Below the pieces are notes generated by a model. That model saw only the letters and a program-made list of their open reading frames with translations. It was not told the origin of the DNA and ran no database searches. A DNA stretch of 64,000 nt, taken from the NCBI RefSeq assembly GCF_964340395.1, contig NC_135560.1, forward strand, positions 2,163,501 through 2,227,500, read 5' to 3'. How positions within the stretch are numbered: position 1 is the stretch's first letter; each line of letters begins with the position of its first letter. The DNA comes from Glandiceps talaboti. Its lineage: Eukaryota > Hemichordata > Enteropneusta > Spengelidae. Positions 26,195 to 37,433 of this stretch are shown here, piece after piece. Position numbers and translations under genes: made by a program.

Positions 26195-26470
26195 CGTGGT
26201 GTATAATTCTTGTTTGGTGGTATAAAACACATGTTGACTGACATTATTTGGGTGAGTTTGTTTCCTCTTGGGACTAGCCAGTCACACCAAAACAGTTTCA
26301 TTTCCAATCAGGTTTTGCCCTCAGGGAAACCAAAACAGTCTCGTTTCTGAGACTGTTTTTATGTGACCGGCTAGTCCCTTGTCAACAAACGTACGCTATT
26401 GCCCTCATTGTCAGTCAACACGTGTACACTACACTGTACAAGATTTTACCCACAACTCTCTCTCTGATTT
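26195..26470. repeat. Imperfect foldback (inverted repeat) element, about 275 bp
   Basis: Left arm text 'gttgactgaca...gggactagccagtcac' at about 26230-26287 pairs with right arm 'gtgaccggctagtcccttgt...tgtcagtcaac' at about 26362-26420. The core GGGACTAGCCRGTCAC arms are nearly perfect and a looser match continues outward on both sides. The central loop contains AAAACAGTYTC arms as well. Candidate MITE or foldback. Confidence 0.7.
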
Positions 26471-27260
26471 GTAGTGTTGGACATCAGCTCCTTGAAGTCA
26501 GACAAATCTCACCTGTGTACAGGATTTTGTAAGAATATTTTTGCCATTTTGAAAATGTAGAATTGACACTGATGAGTTTCTGAATATATATTTTCATTGG
26601 TTCTGGTATCAATGATTTATTGTAGAAGGAGTAGCAATTTTAGTAATTTGTCAACAGATTTTCTTGAAAGACATGCAAAATATTTTCCACAAAGCTAAGG
26701 AAAATATATGCACCTGTTAATGTGTTTGCCAAAGATATAGATTTATTTGAATTGGTATGACAAAAGAATTTTACATAGTTGTGGGTAAGATATTGCACAG
26801 TGCACTATACCACTCTCCCTGTCATTTTTTGACAAAGGAAAGAGCAGCTATGTGGACAGCAAATGAACAGTCAGTAACAACTAATTGCTCTGTTAATTCT
26901 GGGCTAACAGCTGTACATTTTTTCAAAAACACCAAAAAAAAACAGGGTTATATGTGCCGATGTCGCCAAAGTCCCTAAAAATTGGAACTAGCTACAAAAT
27001 TAAATTCTCACTCCCAAGGCAAAAAAGAAAAAAAGTTGTTTGCTGACTGAAACAGACACTATTGCCTCCAGATGGAATTGACAAGTGTTGATTTATTCAC
27101 AAAGTGTAGCCGAAAATTGAAACAGACTACACTTGAAAGTTTTTTTTGTGTGGAAGTTTAAAAAAATGTAATTTCCAAGCCGCAACAAAGCAGAAAACGA
27201 GTGGAAACTTGTAAGGGCTTGTTTCCAAAATTAACCAGATGTTTACGGAATGCCAACAAA
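26471..27260. other. Unassigned DNA
   Basis: Short ORFs only, none recognised. Confidence 0.4.
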
Positions 27261-27545
27261 TCACGCATCCATGAACAACATTATCACCGCGACTTTTGGC
27301 GACCCATACTGAAAAAATATACCGAGAAAAAATACTAACCGGGTTTGTCCTAGTTTCACAGCCGGTGTCGGAACGTAATAATTACCAGTACTCGTCGTTG
27401 TCCATTGTGACCTCAAGTCGCTAGTCGGCAGACATCTTCCAAGACGCCTTCTGGTGTCTGCAGGTATCAATTTCAAGTTATCTCCCAGGATTAGTCTTCG
27501 GATGTCCCATGCAGGTCCCAAATCTTGTTCCAAAGATGCTACCAT
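27261..27545 (-). CDS. Possible first exon of an unrecognised minus-strand gene
   Basis: A minus-strand open frame starts with an ATG at 27545 and begins MVASLEQDLGPAWDIRRLIL. A candidate donor (ACTG/GTAATT) follows a segment ending near ...WTTTSTG, which would give a 5' coding exon of about 54 codons. The surrounding 27350-28400 DNA is visibly richer in CpG than its neighbours, as expected near a promoter. I do not recognise the peptide, found no convincing next exon to the left, and the frame could be chance. Confidence 0.2.
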   Translation of the reverse strand: MVASLEQDLGPAWDIRRLILGDNLKLIPADTRRRLGRCLPTSDLRSQWTTTSTGNYYVPTPAVKLGQTRLVFFLGIFFQYGSPKVAVIMLFMDA

Positions 27546-28430
27546 ACTTGTTAGGCTGTTTTCCGACGGCGACTACTGCAGTGTGACATGTTGTCCCCAC
27601 TTTCATCGCTGATGGCGATGCATGTTAGAGCCCAATTTCACTACAAAAAAAACATTATAAGTCACTGTTGAGATTAGTATAGCAGTCAACTATGCTATCA
27701 CTTGGCAAGAACAAGTTGACTTCCCGTTTCAAAAGGAGACTAGCTGCATTCTGCCTTCACTGTAGTAATACCATTGTTACAGTCACATGGACATGTACAC
27801 GTATGTATATTCTATTTGGAAACGCCACTGCGTCACACTGCCACCGGTACGATAACATTTTCACTCGATCATAACACTCTTTTAAACCTCGCAAATTTCT
27901 ACAAAACATTTCTTCAAATACTTTCGAGTATAGAAAGTCAAATATGGTTGTCGATGAAGTTGTATGGGTAAAAACAGGCGAAAAATACGGATTTTAAGAA
28001 TGATGGGAACACATAACTTACCAACTTCAAATTGAGCGCCTGCCTCGTTCTGAGATATATGAACCTTGACCCCGACGACACGCCGTACTCCCCCTAGTCT
28101 ATCAGCTAGCCCTCGGATGTTCTTCCGATAAAATACGACAGACAGCCGAACAACGCTATCGAGGATGGAACATCGGGCAGGCCCTCACATGCGAACTTCG
28201 TTTGCTTATAGTTATAGCATCGAAAGAAAGCCCGAACGTCTAGCAGCAAGACTATACTCCCCCCTGACTCTTCCCTCTCCTGAGAGCGTCGTGGAGGGCT
28301 CCCCACTGTCGCCGCCAAGACGACGTGATGGACGTAGTTCTATGACGCAGTGATCACGGCGCCCTCTGGAGAGGCAAGCCGTACGCGTGAAGCCTTCCGA
28401 CGCGACGCGAATTTTTTTACGTCAATGTTG
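27546..28430. other. CpG-rich region, promoter-like
   Basis: CG dinucleotides are frequent here (for example 28060-28420: CCCCGACGACACGCCG, CGCCGCCAAGACGACG, ACGCGTGAAGCC) against an AT-rich background. No TATA box or recognised exon is seen. It could be the promoter of a gene on either side or the 5' end of a retroelement. Confidence 0.3.
28094..28123 (-). repeat. 30-bp exact inverted copy of 658-687
   Basis: Exact reverse complement of 658-687. It sits inside the CpG-rich region. Confidence 0.7.
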
Positions 28431-28784
28431 AACACCTACACCTACGAACACAGACAGTTTGTTTACTATCGATTGAGTATACGGTGATAGAGAATGAGTA
28501 GTTTTTCTTGATTCCTTTTCTCACCATCAACGCGAAAACTGAAAACTGAACACGGGTTGGTTTTTCGTTTTCATTGATTCATTGTGTTAAAACGAAAAAG
28601 GAACAGGGTTTGTTTTCCGTTTTTTTGTATTATTATAAAACGAAACGGCAACGGAAAAAACAAATTGTTTTCCTTTTTCGTTTTCCGATGGAGAAAACGA
28701 AAAACGAAGCAGGCACTGGTTTTTCGTTTTTCTTGTTTGCAAATAGACAAACGAAAAACAAATGGACGGTATATATATTGACCT
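28430..28784. repeat. Array of small AAAACGAAAA / TTTTCGTTTT palindromic modules
   Basis: About four degenerate modules, each joining a TTTTTCGTTTT-type and an AAAACGAAAAA-type block with 'GGAACAGGGTTTGTTTTC'-like text between. It can form several short hairpins. Not coding. Confidence 0.6.
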
Positions 28785-29175
28785 TTAATTTTCTGTTTGG
28801 TTTTCGCACAGGGTAATACAGAGAGTAAAAAGATGCTATTCTATCACACACAGATTTTATTTAGAAAACTTAATATTTCATACATGTTTAAATTGACAGT
28901 TTTTATGCCATGGTATGGTGACACACTGAAAATACAAATCGGAAACTTGATTGGTGAGCTCAAACATTCAGATAGACCGGTCAGTTTCTCCAGCTTGGGG
29001 GATGGGAGAGGGGGTGTCAGTGTTTTTTTTCCATTGGGCCGACAAAAAGTTACTGACCCCCGTGAATAAAGTTTCATAGTATCAGACAGTAAGCTGTAGA
29101 GGGAAGAGCTTTGAAGCTGGGATATGACCTCCTCTTTTTGTGTGAGTGAGTGTTAATGGGGGGGGGGGGGGTTCT
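28785..29175 (+). repeat. Left arm of a 390-bp long inverted repeat
   Basis: Matches the reverse complement of 30893-31294 end to end, starting at 'aattttctgtttggtttt' and including 'taatacagagagtaaaaaga', 'ggtgagctcaaacattcaga' and 'gggaagagctttga'. About 1.7 kb, containing a SINE and an AT/hairpin block, lies between the arms. Confidence 0.9.
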
Positions 29176-29345
29176 AGGGGGTCTCCCCCTAGAAGCCCTG
29201 GAGGATTTTTTAAATAAAGTTTCATAGCATCTTGACATTAAGAGGTGGAGGAAAGAACTTTGATTTGAGACTGGAACATGTCTACCTCTTATGGGGGGTT
29301 CTAGTGGGTCTCCCCCTGGAAGCCATGGAGGATTTTTACTTCTAT
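29045..29345 (+). repeat. Two-copy tandem repeat of about 150 bp
   Basis: 'aataaagtttcatag' and 'ttctagkgggtctccccct' then 'ggaggattttt' occur twice in order (first from about 29066, second from about 29214). The first copy overlaps the inverted-repeat arm. Confidence 0.75.
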
Positions 29346-29630
29346 TTTTACTCTGAGATATATATTGCCAAGCATTGAAAAGCTAAAATATAACTTTTAA
29401 ATAAGTTTTCCATGTTATAAAAGTGGCCCTGTAACATTGGTATAGGAGCATTGATATTGCATGTACAGTAAAGTTACTGATGTGTTAGAGCACTTTAGGA
29501 GGTCATACCTAGTGTACAATAGAAACTTGAATTTGAGTTGTGGTATTGATACATGTAGTGTCCGAAATAGGAAGTATATTCATCCCTTTTGACAAATTCA
29601 TCCTGAAGAGACTAGAACAATTTTGATAAA

Positions 29631-30127
29631 GTAGCGTAGTGGTTAGCGCACAGGATTAGCAGTCGGGAGGTCACAGGTTCGAATCCCACTGGAAACAGGG
29701 GATTTTTCTGTGACCGACCCAAACCCAGGGTGAGTGTTCTACAGACTCGATGGACAGGCTGTATCACTGAGCTGTGTCTCACTCACAAGACGGGGGGACT
29801 CCTGGAGTAATGACTCGAAAAGTCGGGGACGATTACTCACACGGAGCCCGCAGGTGCTATGTTTGCCGGGCCTGGGTGACTCTGGGATAGCCTGTGGACT
29901 GACTGGGAAAGCCTTGACAGTTCCACAGCAACGTGATATAGAGCGTGCTGCATAGCCCTGTCACGTAGTCCCAAACCTGAATGGATCTCTGTAGCATTTG
30001 TGTTTGTTTGTTTGTATTTGTCTGCATAACAGAAAATCACTGGGAGGAATTCCCAGCACAAAAATTCATTTTAAAAAAAAGAAAAAAAAAATTTTAAAAA
30101 AGAAAAAGAAAAAAGAAGAAGAAAAAG
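29631..30127 (+). mobile_element. tRNA-derived SINE
   Basis: The head carries an A-box-like TAGCGTAGTGG at about 29632-29642 and a canonical B box GGTTCGAATCC at about 29687-29697, the internal RNA polymerase III promoter of tRNA-derived SINEs. A tRNA-unrelated body follows ('gactcgatggacaggctgta', 'ccctgtcacgtagtcccaaa'), then a GTTTGTTTGTTTG tract and a long A-rich tail (30061-30127). A partial second copy lies at 31998-32110. The SINE sits between the arms of the long inverted repeat. Confidence 0.75.
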
Positions 30128-30374
30128 TTGTTTTATAAACTATCTAATAGTATGAAGATTACGATAACAAAACCTTCAAGTTCACTTTTGCCCCAAAGTG
30201 CAAGATAAGTGAAGCACTGATTGTGAAACAGCCAAACACTTACATGGCATGTTCTGTAACTAGTGTGGTAGCTAGGTAATACATGTATTATATGTATAAT
30301 TTTATGTATAGTTATGTTTGAACCCTTACATGAAGTAATATTTAAACAATTTATGAAACAAACAGAGACAAGGT

Positions 30375-30377
<3 letters not shown>

Positions 30378-30440
<63 letters not shown>
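30378..30440. repeat. (TA)n microsatellite
   Basis: Uninterrupted TA dinucleotides, left of the hairpin. Confidence 0.98.
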
Positions 30441-30441
<1 letters not shown>

Positions 30442-30497
30442 CTCGGTGAGTATCAATCTGCTAAGACAGTGCTCTATACCACAGTGGCAGAGCGTAA

Positions 30498-30599
30498 TAG
30501 TTTTGGTAGTACTGGAACTATTTCTTGGGTGTAACTCGGAGTTTCGCAATATGCGTGAAACTCCGAGTTACACCCAAGAAAGAGTTCCAGTACTACCAA

Positions 30600-30604
<5 letters not shown>
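30498..30604. repeat. Near-perfect hairpin with arms of about 48 bp
   Basis: Left arm 'tagttttggtagtactggaa'...'gtgtaactcggagtttc' pairs with right arm 'gaaactccgagttacaccc'...'ttccagtactaccaaaacta' with one or two mismatches around a short GCAATATGC-type loop. Flanked on both sides by (TA)n. If transcribed it would form a long miRNA-precursor-like stem; more likely it is a small palindromic element. Confidence 0.9.

Positions 30605-30668
<64 letters not shown>
30604..30668. repeat. (TA)n microsatellite
   Basis: TA dinucleotides directly following the hairpin's right arm. Confidence 0.98.
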
Positions 30669-30673
<5 letters not shown>

Positions 30674-30892
30674 CACAGGTTAACAAAACTGACTGGTCCC
30701 TGACATGTGTTTGAAACTGTTTGTCATGATTTGACAAGTGTCCTGGTTGGAGAGGTACGAGCAGATTGAACAGTATACTCGAACCTGTGCATCATTTCCC
30801 TGCCAAAACATTTTTTTTTCTAGAAGCAGTGGTCCATCTTTTTTTCCATCACCCACTCATATCCGGATTTTTTTTTCAAGCAAATCCATTTG

Positions 30893-31294
30893 GCACCCCC
30901 CCCCCATTCACTCACACTCACACAAGAGGTGGACATATCACAGTCTCAAAGCTCTTCCCTCTACAGCTTACAGTCAGATGCTATGAAACTTTATTTACGG
31001 GGGTCAGTGACTTTTTGTCGGCCCAATGGAAAAAAAAGACTGACACCCCCCCCCCCCCCCAAGCTGGAGAAACTGACCGGTCTATCTGAATGTTTGAGCT
31101 CACCAATCAAGTTTCCGATTTGTATTTTCAGTGTGTCACAATACCATGGCATAAAAAACCTGTCAACTATGTTTATTTATTTGAAAATCAAACATGTATG
31201 AAATATGTCTGAGTTTTCTAAATATAATCTGTGTGTGATAGAACAGCATCTTTTTACTCTCTGTATTATCCTGTGGGTAAACCAAACAGAAAAT
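30893..31294 (-). repeat. Right arm of the 390-bp inverted repeat
   Basis: Inverted partner of 28785-29175. Differences are mainly poly-C/poly-G length and a few short indels (for example near 31160-31215). Confidence 0.9.
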
Positions 31295-31897
31295 TGTGGC
31301 AACAAAGATACTGAGGTGTTCAACATCGACGTAAAAAAAAAATCCGGATATCTCAAAGAAGCAAAGAAAAAAGAAAGTTGCCAGCATAGGTGGAGAAAAA
31401 AAATAATTCTTAGGCAAGCAGGTGGGAAAAAAATAATGACTCACAACCAATCTTTCAAGCCCCCCCCCCCCAGGATATCGAATGGTCTACCCTTTAGCTG
31501 AACATTCACTACGTAACGTTGGACGTAAAGCAGAGAGAGCGACATTGGTGAGAAGCAGAGGTGACACGTGTATATATCATTTGATATTTGATACATTGCT
31601 TATGAGGTTATTCTTGAAATAAAGCGATACGAGAAAAAATACAGAAGTTAATAAAATAATCACTATGCATAGGGAAAATTGCGAGAACCTGTCTTGGCCT
31701 AATGTCCACTCCGGGCCACAGGGGCACGTATTATTGTTGAGATTGCCGTTTACTTAGGAAAACATCGTACGAATTCTGCTGCTACAAATGTATCAATCTC
31801 TATACTAGTATATTTTCTTTTCTCCTTACAGGTAGGAGTATATAGTCAAAAGGTTGTTATATTTAGTCTGTAAACCTGGAAAAAAAACCAATCAATA
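31295..31897. other. Unassigned DNA up to the assembly gap
   Basis: Contains A-rich and C-rich runs (31330-31480) similar in style to 30790-30900, and no gene. Confidence 0.4.
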
Positions 31898-31997
31898 NNN
31901 NNNNNNNNNNNNNNNNNNNNNNNNNNNNNNNNNNNNNNNNNNNNNNNNNNNNNNNNNNNNNNNNNNNNNNNNNNNNNNNNNNNNNNNNNNNNNNNNN
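31898..31997. other. Assembly gap, 100 N
   Basis: Exactly 100 N, the usual placeholder for a gap of unknown size, so distances across it are not reliable. Confidence 1.
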
Positions 31998-32110
31998 AGA
32001 GCCATGACAGTTCCACAGTGACATGATAGGAAAAGTGCAATATAGCCCTGTTATGTAGTCCCAAACAAGAATGGTTCACTTTAGAAATGATTGTGTATTT
32101 GTGTTTGATT
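31998..32110 (+). mobile_element. 3' fragment of the SINE family at 29631
   Basis: Shares 'catgacagttccacag', 'catagccctgt'-type text and 'atgtagtcccaaac' with 29915-30000. Its 5' part falls in the gap. The microsatellite that follows may have grown from the SINE's GTTTGTTTG tail. Confidence 0.7.
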
Positions 32111-32112
32111 AT

Positions 32113-32342
<230 letters not shown>

Positions 32343-32789
32343 GTCTGCATGATTTAAGTGAGAGTCTAATTTCTCTAATATTAGACCTTGCTTTTTACTC
32401 GGACCATAACGAACATTTTTTATCGGATAACACTGTCTAAAATATAAGTTAAAGTCTAACAACTAATATTATACTGTATTATTGGGCATTGCTCATCAAC
32501 CAGACCACCGCAATAGGTTTTTTTTATCAAACAATATTGTCTGAAATCTTGGAGGAGGCTCACAGAAAATAATAGTATTAGCATCTTTTATATGATAAAT
32601 CACTGATCGCCCAGAAGCCCGAACTGTGGCCTACAGTATTACTATGCGATAATATCGTATAAAATATAACTTACAATCTAACATATAATTTTGAAATATA
32701 ATGTTAGTCGTCTCCGATTCCCCGTGCACCCCCCCCCCCCTTGACAGCAGTGTTTATCGAATAGTATGATCTGAAATCTAAGATTCAGT
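32343..32789. other. Unassigned, internally repetitive AT-rich DNA
   Basis: Recurring 'aatataagttaaagtctaac' and 'aaatctaagattcagtctaa' phrases suggest an old dispersed repeat. It reaches into the 3' end of the P450 exon at 32790. Confidence 0.4.
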
Positions 32790-32878
32790 CTAAAATCTAA
32801 TAATAGACTCTGATATATTGAAGTTTCTCAACATTGATGACAATACGACTTTCTCTTCATACATGGCAAACTTTTGAC
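32790..32878 (-). CDS. Cytochrome P450 (CYP4-like) exon after the heme-binding Cys
   Basis: On the minus strand an acceptor (ATATTGCAG) opens an exon whose first two bases complete the Gly codon begun by the exon at 33231-33410. It reads GQKFAMYEEKVVLSSMLRNF and then NISESIIRF before TAG at 32792-32790. The GQKFA..EEKVVL..LRNF pattern is the helix-L region following FxxGxRxCxG in CYP4 proteins. Normal CYP4 enzymes continue for roughly 25-30 residues (a REELxLxxELxLRPxNGI-type tail) not found here. The exon may be truncated by repeat DNA, or it may splice at a weak donor (AGA/GTCTAT) before the stop. The intron between the two exons is 352 bp. Confidence 0.75.
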
Positions 32879-32992
32879 CTGCAATATCAACTCATAGATT
32901 ATTTCCCAGTAATTCTTGATTCTGTTTGGTCAAGGTGATATCAGCTTTACGCAATCAAATCTTGACTCATCATGTGTTAGAATTTCAATTAC

Positions 32993-33118
<126 letters not shown>

Positions 33119-33230
33119 GAGGCACTTTGAAAGAATAGAAAGGAATCAACTAGTCCCTGGCAATGCATACAAACAATATAATATCACTGATACAAAACTT
33201 AATTAGTATTACAGCATTTGATACTTATAC

Positions 33231-33410
33231 CAATACAATTTCTCAATCCAGCTGAGAAAGGTACATACGAATATGGATGGCGGCCTGAAGAATTCTTGGA
33301 CAAGAATCTGTCAGGATCAAAGACTTCTGGATCTGAGCAGTAGGTGGGATCGCGATGTAAAGTAAATGGTGCCACTATTAGCATCACTTCCTTGGGTACA
33401 TGATGACCAG
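33231..33410 (-). CDS. Cytochrome P450 (CYP4-like) exon with heme-binding motif
   Basis: A 180-bp exon on the minus strand, from an AG acceptor (TTTACTCATCAG) to donor GTATAAGT. It encodes (A)[19 protein letters not shown], then [17 protein letters not shown], and ends in [11 protein letters not shown], the P450 heme-ligand signature FxxGxRxCxG with the proximal Cys. P450s of this type are microsomal monooxygenases acting on fatty acids and related substrates; that role is family knowledge. No upstream P450 exons were found on the minus strand to the right (33411-37700), so the gene may be a fragment or may have large introns crowded with repeats. Family call is firm; subfamily within CYP4 is not. 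Confidence 0.88.
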
Positions 33411-34125
33411 CTGATGAGTAAATAAATGTATAAAAGGTATTAATAACCATACATACCTACAGTGTATGTGTTCTGGCATTCAGATTTGATACATAATGAT
33501 TCAATGACATGATTTATTCCATGCATGATCCAAGTTGAACAAAAAATATGGAATATATACTCTGGTCATTCTATGTCATGACAGTGCACGTTTATGTCAA
33601 AACATCAAGTGTCTACATACTGTGTGTGAAATATGAGTCAAAATGTTCGAAATTGCCATTACTTTCCCTGATTTTTCTTTGATATTACTGGTGTTGGTGT
33701 AATTATATTATTTGCCAATATTTTTTTTTATTCAACTGAAAAATACTCATGACCTAAGGGTTGTCACTAGGAGTCTAACAACAACAACTTGTAGTGACAA
33801 AGGCCCCTAATTAGGTCACTCATTTTCCTTGGCTGAACATAAGAAAAATATTGGAGAATAACATCTAAGCATACATAAGGTGTTACTACCACACTAGAGT
33901 GTCCATAGAGTTTCAATTGAGTGGCATGATAATTACCTCCGTGTGAGCACAAATCAACATCACTGTTGGATGAAACAAGAAAGACTCAAATTCAAAACTG
34001 TTTAATTGTGTTCACACAGAATAATTTGTAACATTTTATGTACGTGCATGCTATCAGTGTCTGCATTTTGTTTGTGTTATTCATGACAAAAAATACTGAG
34101 TGAGATGTAAAAAATATTGTGGTGA
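33411..34125. other. Unassigned DNA (P450 upstream side)
   Basis: Searched on the minus strand for a preceding CYP4 exon (ExxR helix-K region); none recognised. No other gene is seen. Confidence 0.4.
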
Positions 34126-34263
34126 CTAATTGAAACTATAGTCACTCTGGTTTGGTAGTAATTGAAATGCTATAGTCACTCTGGTTTGGTAGTAATTGAA
34201 ACTAGTCACTCTGGTTTGGTAGTAATTGAAACTCTACAGTCACTCTGGTTTGGTAGTAATTGA
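34126..34263 (+). repeat. About 33-bp minisatellite, four copies
   Basis: 'cactctggtttggtagtaat' followed by TGAAACT(A)TAGT recurs four times. Confidence 0.95.
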
Positions 34264-35551
34264 TCTCTGTCCGAAGATCGCATTCAAGCGTGAAACTCTG
34301 AGTAACGGCTCCGTACCATAACTTGTGTATTTTGTGTGTGTGTATATATATATAAGTAATTCCTCGGGTTTGCGCCCTCACACGGGCAAGCGCCCAGGCC
34401 TTTCTTTTTTACAATGTCGACTTTTGGCAAAGTTACGGGAAACCGCCCCCCCCCCCCCCCCCCCCTCCTGGTATGTGACGAATGAAATTTTTGTTCTTCC
34501 CGTTCTTCCGCATTCATGCGCCTAAAAATTCATTCACAGTCTGACCTTGCATTGTTTATTCATCGTTATTTTGACGTACCGCCAAAGATGTTTGCCCCCT
34601 TTGAGACACCGCCAGTGCTAATGTGTGTTGGGGCAATAATGAGACTGCATTGTAATGAGAGTTGAATGATTGACAAGCACGTAATTTATTCACGTAATTC
34701 TCTTGGGACTGTCGCAAAAGTAGTCGGTCTACTACAGAGGTCTACTTGGCAACAAGTTAGCGTTTGTATAATATTCATACCAATGATAAGGCAGTATGAT
34801 ACCTAAGCTAATAAATGATTGACAAGGTATACTTTTAATCAAAATTCATGTAACTCTCATGGGACAACAGCTGGGGGTTTCCCTCACAATAAATTTGAAG
34901 TTGTGCAGGCTACATACGAATGATAATACACCTTATAATGATTGATCCCCCCCCCCCCCTTTTTGCATAAATTTTTTTGGGATTTAGTTCAAAATAGGGG
35001 GGGGGGCAACTGAAGAATTTCATTTTTTAATCTATATTATTTTGGAGGATTTAGAAAATGACTGACTTGGCATGCATTGGTATATTTTGTAGTACATGTA
35101 CATACAACGATGTGTAACTGTAAACATATTCCACGTGGGTGGACTCACATCAACATACGAAGCTTCAATTCTTCCTATGACGGTATGTCGTAATTCAATC
35201 TGCTATTTACATCACAGAAACATCAGTATTCTTTCTAGGAATGTAGCATTGCTAAAAATGTATATTTCCCTTCATAAGATGACTGTATACGGCGCATTCC
35301 AACCTCCAAGTGTGATCGCTACGCTAGTCTTTTTACAAGTCGCCATGTTGTGAAATAATTAATGTAATTAGGTCACTACGTCATATATGACCAATAGGAT
35401 CGCAGCTTACAAAAAAGTGAGTAATTTCACCCAATCACGTTGGGTATATGATACTGGCAGAGCTATTCACTGACCATGCATTGAATGTTGTCAACACTTA
35501 CATGTAATTACGTCTTTATCGTCATGGGACTGGGGAGGTAGCTAAATGGTC
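34264..35551. other. Unassigned DNA with mononucleotide runs
   Basis: Contains poly-C runs near 34445-34466 and 34950, and a poly-G run near 35000. No gene or known repeat recognised; short open frames (for example 35096-35353) have no recognised similarity. Confidence 0.4.
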
Positions 35552-35574
35552 CAAAATTGAACAGTTGCGGGGCA

Positions 35575-35664
35575 AAGTGCTAGATCTAGCACTTCGCCAC
35601 TTTTTGACAAAGTGCTAGATCTAGCACTTCGTCAGTTTTCGCCGAAGTGCTAGATCTAGCACTT
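35575..35664 (+). repeat. Three 20-bp perfect palindromes, 35-bp spacing (left end)
   Basis: AAGTGCTAGATCTAGCACTT starts at 35575, 35610 and 35645, separated by CGCCACTTTTTGACA- and CGTCAGTTTTCGCCG-type linkers; a degenerate half copy follows at about 35680. A candidate transposase-binding array. Confidence 0.95.
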
Positions 35665-37343
35665 CGCCAGAAAACAACGAAGTGCGGGACTGTAAACAAC
35701 GAAGCGCCTCCAACGGCTTGATATAACGTGGTCGATAAATGTCACATACATGCGCCATGTCAGTAGTCCGTGTACATGGTCGTGTGGCGCACGATCGACT
35801 CCAAAACTTATCTTTGGCCGATTGTAACAACGACACGATTTATCTGAAGTTTGTTAAATGTTTGCCGAGTAAAACGGCCGGTTGAAACTTCACGTTGCCG
35901 TACGTACGGTTGTGTCCCGGGGGTTGTGTGTTCTGTTACAAACATGCCTTGTCAATACCTTGGATGGACTTGCGTGATCACAGAAACAAGTGTTATTATT
36001 TTGCCCCTTTCATATACAATTGGCTAAAACACGTCAATATCATCGATATTATCGACATTGTATTGTATTCTGATAGAAACATTCTGATATCATACATATC
36101 TCGGGAGTGCCTGTGGGCGGGACTGTACTTCAGAATCTGCAATCTACTCTGTAAACAAGGACTAGCCACTCAGTATTTCTTATACCATGTCTATTTTAGA
36201 GCGGGAAAGATATATCAATCATAACGTCTTGAAATAAATTTGAAAATCACTGAAATCTTTATCCCACATTGGAGTATAATTTCTGAGCGACCAGGAATTA
36301 CATAAGGGACGATATTGAAGTTGGTGATTGTCTAGGAATGCAAAAAAAATCAGTAAACAGTAATGTGATGGTTTACTTGAGATCTGGCGAAGTCATGGAT
36401 TATTTATTGTCGTTGTTTTCAATAAAGAAGTTGGCAGTACCAAGTACATGGAATTTACAAAACAGTAGTGACGGGTTATTTATAGATTTTTATCAAAATA
36501 TTTACAGCAATGAAGGGCTGAAATTAAAATTGTTCACACGAATATGTTTTCGCACTTACGTTTTCGATAGCAATATTTTTTGTCATCTATAAACGATCTG
36601 ATAATACTGAAAGAAGTGAATCTATTCAATAGAAATATAGTGAACATGATATAAACTTACACCCAGACTTTATTTTCGTGTTCAACGATCAAGAAAAATC
36701 TTCGCTCTCGCATCTAGACACACTAACCCCCCCCCCCACACACACACACCAAGAAATTCAGTTTTCCTTTATATTATATCTTTGTCATGCAATGTTACAA
36801 ATGTCACTGCCATTAAATCTGCAGTATGAAGTCTGTGACACACGCCGAACTAAATGTTTCTACTTCCTGAAATCTTCGAAGTTTCGACTGTGTGGTGTCA
36901 CGCCGTTGTCAACTACGGAGTACGAAACGTGGTTCCGACGAAATGACTGCGTGCTATAGTTGAAGTCTGTGACGCACGCCGAACAAAATGTTCGTAGTTT
37001 CGACTGTATATGGGAGTGCGTTATTTGACGTGACAGCTGTCAAAATGGCGGTCTGCGGTTGTTGGTAGTGGTGTCAAGCCGTTGTAAGGATTACGAAACG
37101 TGGAAGGGAAACGACCACGTGCTGTAGTTTTCGCTGCATAGAACATCGAAAAAATACAAAACTGAACGTTACTGAAAATTACGAAGTAGAAACTTGTTTG
37201 TGCATTGGCAAAACATACGGAAAATCAAACTCTAAGGTCGTTAACACGGGAAGTAACATTTTACACTGAGAGTAATAACATGTCCATTACCGGTATAACA
37301 TGACATATTTACCGACGACCTAGCACTTTGCCACTTTTTGTTG

Positions 37344-37433
37344 AAGTGCTAGATCTAGCACTTCGCCACTTTTCGCTAAAGTGCTAGATCTAGCACTTTG
37401 TCAAAAAATGGCGAAGTGCTAGATCTAGCACTT
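37344..37433 (-). repeat. Three 20-bp perfect palindromes, 35-bp spacing (right end)
   Basis: The same palindrome starts at 37344, 37379 and 37414, preceded by a half copy at about 37320. Arranged as the mirror image of the left array, so the two ends are equivalent. Confidence 0.95.

Noticed and set aside
30133-30737. Frames with long IYIYIY runs
   Set aside because: (TA)n microsatellite translation.
35575-35664. Short evenly spaced palindromic repeats resembling a mini CRISPR array
   Set aside because: Linkers are themselves similar and the array is mirrored at 37344-37433 as transposon ends.
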